NCBI GenBank assembly: GCA_012512335.1
Contig: JAAZEK010000435.1
Coordinates: forward strand, 1-7,298
Direction of reading: 5' to 3'
Length of the DNA: 7,298 nucleotides
DNA from: Clostridiales bacterium
Lineage (GTDB): Bacteria > Bacillota > Clostridia > Caldicoprobacterales > DTU083
Shown in pieces: positions 1 through 5,029 of the stretch. The notes beneath the pieces were generated by a model. It saw only the letters and a program-made list of their open reading frames with translations. It was not told the DNA's origin and ran no database searches. The translations under genes were made by a program, and so were the position numbers. Position 1 is the stretch's first letter. Each line of letters opens with the position of its first letter.

Positions 1-341
1 ACCTTGCCATAAGATATCCTAATGTATCCTTTTTTCTTGATCATGCAGGCAGAAGCTTTGCTGCAGCAGAAGAAAATGCATACTATGCTAAAAAGTATCC
101 CAATATATATCTTCAATTGACTTACACCACAGTACCCCAAGGGATTATAGAATACCTGTGTAGTGAAGGGCTTGCTGATAAGGTTCTCTATGGAACAGAT
201 GCCCCCATGCGAGATCCGCGCCCACAGCTTACATGGATTACATATGCAGATATTTCTGTTGAAGATAAAAAGAAGATTCTGGGTGGGAATATGCTGAGCA
301 TTTTAGAACGATGCTTTAATGTAAAGCCTAATTTTGATTAA
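1..341 (+). CDS. Amidohydrolase family 2 protein, C-terminal part (5' end outside window)
   Basis: The reading frame is open from base 3 and ends with TAA at 339-341, giving about 112 residues of a C-terminus. I see a LDHAG segment near the left edge (bases 39-53), then YGTDAPMRDPRP, and finally ILGGNMLSIL. These match the closing part of the amidohydrolase-2 TIM-barrel family (metal-dependent hydrolases and decarboxylases): a late histidine, the catalytic aspartate in the GTDxP strand, and the terminal GGN(A/M)xxL helix. The TTG at 117 inside the frame is not a real start, because the conserved LDHAG lies upstream of it. The substrate cannot be told from this fragment. Relatives often sit in sugar or lactone catabolic clusters, which would fit the sugar genes further right. 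No terminator hairpin follows, so transcription may read on into the radical SAM gene. Confidence 0.85.
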   Translation, partial: LAIRYPNVSFFLDHAGRSFAAAEENAYYAKKYPNIYLQLTYTTVPQGIIEYLCSEGLADKVLYGTDAPMRDPRPQLTWITYADISVEDKKKILGGNMLSILERCFNVKPNFD

Positions 342-453
342 AGAACTTATAATTAACTTTCAAAAGGAAGCAGAGACGTATATTTCGACTTAAACGGAAT
401 TGAAAGGGTATAAGTATTCAAGTAAAAATCCGCTGTTGTAACGAATTTGTTCA

Positions 454-481
454 TTGTAAAAGCTACAAATAATGTTAATAT
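454..481 (+). promoter_or_regulatory. Possible weak promoter for the radical SAM gene
   Basis: TTGTAA (454-459), a 16-base gap and TAATAT (476-481) lie 27 bases before the GTG start. The -35 is a fair match but the -10 matches only four of six positions, so this is tentative. The rest of the 342-507 gap is AT-rich and shows no hairpin, riboswitch-like structure or convincing small gene. Confidence 0.25.
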
Positions 482-507
482 ATTGTGTATGCATATTGTG
501 AAATGGG

Positions 508-2025
508 GTGTCGCACATTATTTCAAAATTTATTAAATTTTCAAGCAATATCAGAATTAGGAAAGAAAACTTTGGAGGCCTCCTTTTCAATAAGAGTACT
601 GGCGATGTTATAGAGGTGGATCGGGAAGCTTTCATAGTAATATCTATAATAAGTGCTTCTGAGATTGTTGATATGGATGCTCTTTTAGAGCTACCGATAT
701 CCTACAAAGGCAGAATGATTGGTAAAAAAAGTATTAGAAAAATAATATTAAGGCTAATTGATTTGGGCATTTTTGAATCCATGCCTAAGGGTTTTTTAAA
801 TGAAGAGAGTTATAGAAGGCTAGAAGAGAATAGTCGTATGACAATTAAGTGGCCAGCATATACACACTTAAGTGCTCCCGAAACCGTACATTGGGCACTG
901 ACTTATAAATGTGGTGAGGATTGTCCCGATTGTTATATGGAACGTCATAAGAGAGAGTTCACAAGTGAACTTAACACCCAGGAAGCTTTTAAGCTGATAG
1001 ATAAAATATCGGATGCAGAAGTATTTCAGCTCGCTATTGGCGGTGGAGAGCCATTTTTACGTGATGATTTAGAAGCTTTAGCAGCTTATGCCCATAAGAA
1101 AGGCTTGGTTACACATATCACAACTGGTAGATATGAGATTGAAAGTCGCCGTCTTCAGGAGCTTTCAAAATATATCAAAGTGCTTCAAATAGGGATAAAA
1201 ACTGAAGAACTTTTAAATAGTAATGCTAAAACAAATGAGAAGCTGAAGGCATTAGTAGCGCAATTAAACGAGTTTAACATTATTACTGGCGCAAACCTAA
1301 TAATGACAGGGTCGACTATTAAAAACTTAGACTATATAATGGAAGTTTTACTGGAGCTTGGCTTCAAGCGTTTTACTTTCCTTAGATATAAACCACCTGT
1401 AAAAGTTGGAAGATGGCTTAAAGAAAAACCTTATAAAGATGATATTTGGCTGCTAGAGAATAAACTGGACAAGCTCAAAGAAAATGAAAAGCTACATATA
1501 CGTATCGATTGCGCTTTTGCTTTTTTACAGAGAGAATTAAGCCAGCAAATTGCTGAAGATTCAGGATTCAAGGGTTGTACGGCAGGTGAAAGAATAATTT
1601 CACTGGCGCCAGATGGTTCAGTTTTTCCTTGCTCGCAACTAACAGGGGCTAGCTTCAATGCAGGTAATTTGTTAATAGATGACTTTGATACTATTTGGAA
1701 TAAGAGTAGTATTCTAAAAAAATACAGGGGATTTCGGACAAATAAGAGTTTTAAAAATGATGATTGTGGTAAATGCACAGTAAAAAACTTCTGTGGTGGA
1801 TGCAGAGTTTTTGCCTCTGATGCTATTGGATCTGACCCTGGATGTCCGGACCCATTATACGAAGACAAGTATATTGATGAAGAAAATGATGTGATAGCAG
1901 AAATACAGGATGATATAGGGTATACAGATGCGGGGTTCCCGTATGCAAGGCGTGAAGACATAGAGAAGTGGCTGGAAGAAGAAAACGACAGGGGATATCC
2001 TGCATGGATAAACTCAACCAGATAA
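508..2025 (+). CDS. Radical SAM/SPASM enzyme with N-terminal PqqD-like domain
   Basis: This 505-residue protein is probably an iron-sulfur enzyme that modifies a peptide or protein. Residues about 12-95 resemble the PqqD/RiPP-recognition fold (SSNIRIRKENFGGLLFN, then TGDVIEVDREAF), which binds leader peptides. The radical SAM core carries C135-x3-C139-x2-C142 for the SAM-binding [4Fe-4S] cluster and GGGEP at 178-182. The SPASM domain has C357-x12-G-x4-C375, then C420-x2-C423-x5-C429-x2-C432, and C446: seven cysteines able to hold two auxiliary clusters. About 55 mostly acidic residues follow. An in-frame TGA at 499 makes GTG 508 the first possible start; it lacks a good Shine-Dalgarno, so expression may be weak or coupled. 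The next gene starts 24 bases downstream and is the obvious partner. The family is firm; the reaction and target are unknown. A role in cofactor maturation is an alternative. Confidence 0.9.
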   Translation: MSHIISKFIKFSSNIRIRKENFGGLLFNKSTGDVIEVDREAFIVISIISASEIVDMDALLELPISYKGRMIGKKSIRKIILRLIDLGIFESMPKGFLNEESYRRLEENSRMTIKWPAYTHLSAPETVHWALTYKCGEDCPDCYMERHKREFTSELNTQEAFKLIDKISDAEVFQLAIGGGEPFLRDDLEALAAYAHKKGLVTHITTGRYEIESRRLQELSKYIKVLQIGIKTEELLNSNAKTNEKLKALVAQLNEFNIITGANLIMTGSTIKNLDYIMEVLLELGFKRFTFLRYKPPVKVGRWLKEKPYKDDIWLLENKLDKLKENEKLHIRIDCAFAFLQRELSQQIAEDSGFKGCTAGERIISLAPDGSVFPCSQLTGASFNAGNLLIDDFDTIWNKSSILKKYRGFRTNKSFKNDDCGKCTVKNFCGGCRVFASDAIGSDPGCPDPLYEDKYIDEENDVIAEIQDDIGYTDAGFPYARREDIEKWLEEENDRGYPAWINSTR

Positions 2026-2049
2026 TATTTTACGAAAGAGAGATTAGAT

Positions 2050-2727
2050 ATGAGAATAATAAGTGTTAAAAAAGGGTTTACATCGGATCACAGCTCTACA
2101 TCCTATGAGTTTCTTGCTGTCGATAAAGCTCTTGGCAAACAGGAGAGGGCAAAAGTGGCTTCGCTTTCTAGTAGAGCTACACCTACATCAAGACGAGTTA
2201 GCTTTATTTATCATGTCGACGGTTACGACATACCCGGTGGTTGGGGAACTTTGATGGAGAAATATTATGATGTAATGTACCGAGAAGATTATGATTGGTG
2301 GACTTTGTCTATAGCATTCAACACCACGGAGGAGCAGATTGCGGAATTAGGGAATTATGATTTCAGTGGTGTAGAGGACTTAGGAGTTTCAATTGATAGA
2401 GCAGGCAACCGAGCCATTGTATCTATATATTGTAGGATTGATTGGTCATACTTAGTTGGCAACCATGATGAATATGACGAACATGACGAACATGATGAAG
2501 AAGTGGATGAAAACGGAGAAGCGGGGTTTATTGCTGAAGATGGGCTTTTGAATCTACTTGTTCAAGTTCGCCATCAAATCATAAAGAGGGATTACAGGGC
2601 GTTGTATGCTGTATGGGAGAAATATGGATATAAAGACGATGGGGACTTTGAAATTCCAGTTCCAGAAGACAAGAAACCAGGTAAAAATATAGTGAACGAA
2701 TTCAGTCGTTTACTTGAAAGTTACTAG
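2050..2727 (+). CDS. Uncharacterised 225-residue protein, putative partner or substrate of the radical SAM enzyme
   Basis: The ATG start has GAAAGAGAG (2033-2041) eight bases upstream. The protein is soluble-looking, with no signal peptide or membrane segment, acidic, and has a single cysteine (C128). Residues 9-21 read GFTSDHSSTSYEF, dense in Ser, Thr and Tyr. Residues about 19-130 (YEFLAVDKALG, LSSRA, SFIYHVDGYD, KYYDVMYREDYDWW) and the later DYRALYAVWEKYG (181-193) resemble, from memory, the N-terminal layout of large uncharacterised bacterial proteins that begin YEF(L/V)A-D-PL and contain RALYLGW. I could not run a search. Residues 139-150 are an HDE-type repeat. The gene follows the radical SAM gene by 24 bases, so the two are probably co-transcribed. 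It may be the enzyme's substrate, an adaptor, or an independent partner. I assign no function. Confidence 0.85.
   Translation: MRIISVKKGFTSDHSSTSYEFLAVDKALGKQERAKVASLSSRATPTSRRVSFIYHVDGYDIPGGWGTLMEKYYDVMYREDYDWWTLSIAFNTTEEQIAELGNYDFSGVEDLGVSIDRAGNRAIVSIYCRIDWSYLVGNHDEYDEHDEHDEEVDENGEAGFIAEDGLLNLLVQVRHQIIKRDYRALYAVWEKYGYKDDGDFEIPVPEDKKPGKNIVNEFSRLLESY
2464..2499 (+). repeat. 9-bp tandem repeat encoding (H/Y)DE x4
   Basis: Four in-frame 9-bp units encode HDE-YDE-HDE-HDE (residues 139-150), followed by further acidic residues (EVDENGE). The units differ at synonymous positions (gat/gac) and at one His/Tyr codon, so the repeat is not freshly made. It lies between the two conserved-looking parts of the protein and is probably a flexible linker. 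Metal binding by the His/Asp/Glu cluster is possible but unproven. Confidence 0.8.
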
Positions 2728-2786
2728 GAAGCACGAGAACCGTCCCCTTGCTTCGGTCGGAAGCAGAGGGACGGTTCTCGTGCTTC
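2728..2786. repeat. REP-like palindromic element, 59 bases
   Basis: The arms gaagcacgagaaccgtccc (2728-2746) and its exact reverse complement (2768-2786) enclose an inner 6-bp stem (tgcttc 2749-2754 with gaagca 2760-2765) and a 5-base loop. The whole folds as one hairpin of about 27 pairs with one mismatch and one wobble. It is richer in GC than its surroundings and starts on the base after the TAG stop of the 225-residue protein. Sequences with a GAACCGTCCC core are, from memory, dispersed repeats in many Firmicutes genomes, often linked to REP-associated (Y1) transposases; none is encoded here. There is no T-run after it, so it is not a standard intrinsic terminator, although it could still stall transcription or protect the 3' end of the mRNA. 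Confidence 0.85.
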
Positions 2787-2813
2787 TATAAATAGTGATG
2801 TGTCTTTAATCTA

Positions 2814-2841
2814 TTGACAAGAATATTTTATGTGATATTAT
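2814..2841 (+). promoter_or_regulatory. Sigma-A type promoter of the sugar kinase operon
   Basis: A consensus -35 TTGACA (2814-2819) is separated by 16 bases from TATTAT (2836-2841). TG at 2833-2834 forms an extended -10 (TGATATTAT). Transcription would start near 2848 and leave a leader of roughly 105 bases before the ATG at 2953. It is the best promoter match I found in the window, and it sits directly upstream of the kinase-SIS-ROK-aminotransferase series. Confidence 0.75.
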
Positions 2842-2879
2842 ATAATCAATTTATAAAACCTGTTTATAAATTGATTATA
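2841..2879. promoter_or_regulatory. Operator-like perfect 17-bp inverted repeat
   Basis: tataatcaatttataaa (2841-2857) and its exact reverse complement (2863-2879) flank a 5-base spacer, acctg. The element begins at the last base of the -10 and covers the expected start site, an ideal place for a repressor to block initiation. The ROK regulator encoded in the same gene series is the natural candidate to bind it. A second, smaller inverted repeat (aattata 2912-2918, tataatt 2926-2932) lies in the leader. The transcript of the main repeat could also form an AU-rich hairpin, but no T-run follows, so a terminator is unlikely. Confidence 0.7.
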
Positions 2880-2952
2880 ATATGCTTGGGAAGCTGTTAG
2901 ATATCTATATGAATTATACTTAACTTATAATTTCAATGAAAGGTTGCAGATA

Positions 2953-3927
2953 ATGCTTAACGAGAAAGTTTACATCGGCGTTGATGGTGGAGGCACATCT
3001 ACAGTTGCAATCGCCATGACTGATAGAGGTAGGGTACTAGGAAGAACCGTTGGGGAACAGACAAACTACAATACCTCCGATATGGATACTGCGAAGACAA
3101 ATTTAAAAATGACAATAGATAAGCTTATGGATGAGTATGGAATAGAAGATTACGAGTGCATTTCCATAGGTATGTCATCACTAGATTATGAACCCACAAG
3201 GGATTTTGTGGAGTCCTTTATAGACGGAATTTTTCCGTCCCAAAAGGTAGTAATGCATAGCGATGTTTATATGGCATTAATGGGAATGACTTTTGGTGAA
3301 CCTGGAATCATGATAGTCAGTGGTACAGGTTCCATAGGTATTGCTATCGATCAGCAAGACAAAACCCACGTTGTTGGGGGTTGGGGTTATCTCCTGGGAG
3401 ACGAAGGTAGCGGATACGACATAGCGTTCAAGGGCATCGAAGCTGCTCTTAAAAGTTACGAAGGGCTGGGGGAAACTACGAAGCTGGAAGAAAGAGTTTT
3501 AGATTTTTTTAAAGTAGATACCCATCGAGATCTTATAGATGTTTTCTACAACCCGCTTATTTCAATATCAAAAATTGCAAGTTTTGGGAAAGAAGTAATA
3601 GAAATTGCGGATGATGGTGATCTGGTATCTATTTTTATAATCAATGACGCAATCAAATCACTCGCAAACTATGCCTATAATTTAATAGGTAAAGTAGGTA
3701 GAATGGATTGCATCATAGGTATGTATGGAAGTGTACTTCAGAAAAACCCTTATATTTCAAACTCATTTGTTGAGCAAGTTCATGCAAAATATCCAAATGT
3801 AAGGATAGGATTTCCTGAACTTAAACCAGAGGTCGGAGCTGCCCTTTATGCCATGAAGAAAAGAGGATATCCTCTGAACAAAGAAATTATTGAAAACATT
3901 AAAAATACAGTTGTAAAGTACTATTGA
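2953..3927 (+). CDS. BadF/BadG/BcrA/BcrD-type ATPase family sugar kinase (N-acetylglucosamine kinase-like)
   Basis: This protein belongs to the ASKHA fold and probably phosphorylates a sugar or amino sugar with ATP in the cytoplasm. The ATG at 2953 gives 324 residues and has GAAAGG (2938-2943) nine bases upstream. A TTG at 2944 is in frame but abuts that ribosome site, so I reject it. Visible motifs are phosphate-1 DGGGTST (residues 11-17), HSD (102-104, likely the catalytic aspartate), phosphate-2 SGTGSIG (123-129), GGWGYLLGDEGSG (142-154, typical of the GlcNAc kinase branch) and MYGS (257-260) with PEVGAALYA (292-300) near the end. The length is usual for the family. It is the first gene after the promoter and operator and precedes the SIS gene by 100 bases. 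The exact sugar is uncertain: GlcNAc, glucosamine, MurNAc or another hexosamine are all plausible. Confidence 0.88.
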   Translation: MLNEKVYIGVDGGGTSTVAIAMTDRGRVLGRTVGEQTNYNTSDMDTAKTNLKMTIDKLMDEYGIEDYECISIGMSSLDYEPTRDFVESFIDGIFPSQKVVMHSDVYMALMGMTFGEPGIMIVSGTGSIGIAIDQQDKTHVVGGWGYLLGDEGSGYDIAFKGIEAALKSYEGLGETTKLEERVLDFFKVDTHRDLIDVFYNPLISISKIASFGKEVIEIADDGDLVSIFIINDAIKSLANYAYNLIGKVGRMDCIIGMYGSVLQKNPYISNSFVEQVHAKYPNVRIGFPELKPEVGAALYAMKKRGYPLNKEIIENIKNTVVKYY

Positions 3928-3986
3928 AAAGTGAATTGAAAAATACTATTGAAAGATATTATTGATAAGTGCTATTGGTAGATACC
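3910..3986 (+). repeat. Degenerate 13-bp tandem repeat (attgaaaRRTaYt-like)
   Basis: Six consecutive units can be laid out: gttgtaaagtact (3910-3922), attgaaaagtga (3923-3934, one base short), attgaaaaatact (3935-3947), attgaaagatatt (3948-3960), attgataagtgct (3961-3973) and attggtagatacc (3974-3986). The array begins within the last codons of the kinase gene and fills most of the gap before the SIS gene. Its function is unknown. It may be slippage-derived filler or a spaced binding array. The 13-mer atactattgaaag (3943-3955) recurs in the ROK gene. Confidence 0.7.
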
Positions 3987-4027
3987 AAAATGTGGTGGAT
4001 TATATCAAATTGAATGAGGTGCAGTAA

Positions 4028-4759
4028 ATGTCAAAGAGCTTGGATTATATAAGCAATATAGAGAAACTAATAAAAGAAGTAAAAGAAACACAAATGAACT
4101 CGTTGAAACAGTCTGCAGAAATTATAGCGGAGTCGCTTATAAAAGATGGAATGCTTTATATATTCGGAACGGGTCATTCTCACATGTTAGCAGAAGAGCT
4201 TTTTTATCGTGCTGGAGGATTGGCAAAGGTATATCCTATATTGGATGAAGGATTAATGCTTCATTCAGGTGCAACAAAAAGCACTTCCTTTGAAAGGTTA
4301 CACGGTTATGCAGAAGCCTTGTTAGATGACTATCCAGTAAAAGAAGGTGATGTGATTATCATCGCATCTAATTCAGGCAGAAATGCCGTAACTATAGAGA
4401 TGGCTATGGAAGCTAAAAAAAGAGGCATGCAGGTATTAGCTTTAACCAGTTTGAAGCATTCGCAAAGTGCAACATCCAGGCACGCCAGTGGTAAGCGCTT
4501 ATTTGAACTAGCAGATGTAGTAGTTGACAATTGTGGCTGTGCTGGGGATGCGGCCATAGAATTCGAGGGAACTGGGAATGTTGGACCGACGTCAACAGTC
4601 ATAGGAGCTTTGTTGCTGCAAGCTATTATCTGTGAGGCAGTAGATATCATGCTAACCAAAAATGTAAAACCAGAAGTTTATATCAGCAGTAACGTAGGCA
4701 GTGGTGATAACAATCAAGCATTAATAGAGAAATATAAAAAGCAAATCAAGTGTCTATAA
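4028..4759 (+). CDS. SIS-domain phosphosugar-binding protein (UPF0309-like)
   Basis: This is a 243-residue cytoplasmic protein with a single SIS (sugar isomerase) domain. Such domains bind phosphorylated sugars and act as isomerases, etherases or regulators. After an N-terminal helical segment, YIFGTGHSH (44-52) forms the first phosphate-binding loop, followed by VIIIASNSGRNAVTIEMA (109-126), the classic S-x-SG-x(T/N) strand and loop. SRHASGKRLFELAD (150-163) and GPTST (186-190) also fit the UPF0309 group as I remember it. GAGGT (4016-4020) stands seven bases before the ATG. Its place just after the sugar kinase suggests that it acts on, or senses, the kinase product, for example as an amino-sugar phosphate isomerase or MurQ-like enzyme. 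The family is clear, the reaction is not. Confidence 0.88.
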   Translation: MSKSLDYISNIEKLIKEVKETQMNSLKQSAEIIAESLIKDGMLYIFGTGHSHMLAEELFYRAGGLAKVYPILDEGLMLHSGATKSTSFERLHGYAEALLDDYPVKEGDVIIIASNSGRNAVTIEMAMEAKKRGMQVLALTSLKHSQSATSRHASGKRLFELADVVVDNCGCAGDAAIEFEGTGNVGPTSTVIGALLLQAIICEAVDIMLTKNVKPEVYISSNVGSGDNNQALIEKYKKQIKCL

Positions 4760-4820
4760 ATGCTATAAAAGGAGAATCAGAGAAGATGTATTATGATTCT
4801 GCTACTAATAGTCGTTGGAT

Positions 4821-4905
4821 TGTCATTCTGAGGAGTTTGCGACGTAGAATCTGGAAATTAGAAGATGATAAACCTCAGATTCCTTTCACTGCGTTCAGAA
4901 TGACA
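4821..4905. repeat. Interspersed palindromic repeat (TGTCATTCTGA type), 85 bases
   Basis: The ends are an exact 11-bp inverted pair, tgtcattctga (4821-4831) and tcagaatgaca (4895-4905). An inner pair, gaatct (4847-4852) with agattc (4877-4882), also matches. From memory, elements with these termini (TGTCATTCTGAG...GAATGACA) are scattered in many bacterial genomes as non-coding repeats. It occupies the middle of the 270-base gap between the SIS and ROK genes. An open frame across it (66 codons from an ATG at 4786, stop 4981-4983) reads VILRSLRRRI, simply a translation of the repeat, and is not annotated as a gene. I see no convincing promoter or terminator elsewhere in this gap. Confidence 0.75.
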
Positions 4906-4984
4906 TTAAGAGTGTCAGTACATTTAAGAATGAGTTCTTGCGGCAGAATCATATTATTTGGGCTTCATTATAGGGAGATGTAAA

Positions 4985-5026
4985 ATGAGGCCAAATTACA
5001 GTAACTTCATAATAGAGGAGACCTGA
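4985..5026 (+). CDS. Possible 13-codon leader ORF ahead of the ROK regulator
   Basis: The sequence AGGGAG (4972-4977), seven bases before ATG 4985, is a good ribosome-binding site. The frame encodes MRPNYSNFIIEET and stops with TGA at 5024-5026, three bases before the TTG start of the ROK gene. The codons for its two adjacent glutamates contain the GAGGAG Shine-Dalgarno of that gene, so translation of one could control access to the other. This could be translational coupling or chance; no homology can be judged at this length. Confidence 0.35.
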   Translation: MRPNYSNFIIEET

Positions 5027-5029
5027 AGA

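Noticed and set aside
117..341. A 74-residue ORF starting at TTG 117
   Set aside because: The frame is open back to base 3 and conserved amidohydrolase residues (LDHAG) lie upstream, so this is only the tail of a larger gene.
342..507. Riboswitch or structured leader before the radical SAM gene
   Set aside because: No clear paired stems or known riboswitch core could be recognised by eye in this AT-rich stretch.
489..536. 15-codon ORF (MHIVKWGVAHYFKIY) overlapping the radical SAM start
   Set aside because: It has no ribosome-binding site and overlaps the gene in another frame; likely chance.
1431..1961. 176-residue antisense ORF within the radical SAM gene
   Set aside because: It is a shadow of a strongly supported gene, Ser/Leu-rich with no recognisable domain. 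The other antisense frames (for example 390-635, 4330-4659, 6040-6417) are rejected for the same reason.
2728..2800. The REP-like hairpin as an intrinsic terminator
   Set aside because: The stem is strong, but the bases after it (tataaatagtgatg) contain no T-run, so the standard terminator form is not met.
2944..2952. TTG at 2944 as start of the sugar kinase
   Set aside because: It directly abuts the GAAAGG ribosome site. ATG 2953, nine bases after that site, is far better placed.
3910..3986. CRISPR array
   Set aside because: The repeat units are 13 bp, contiguous, diverged and without spacers.
4750..4983. 77-residue ORF between the SIS and ROK genes
   Set aside because: It overlaps the end of the SIS gene and its middle is a translation of the interspersed repeat (VILRSLRRRI). 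The product has no coherent protein character.
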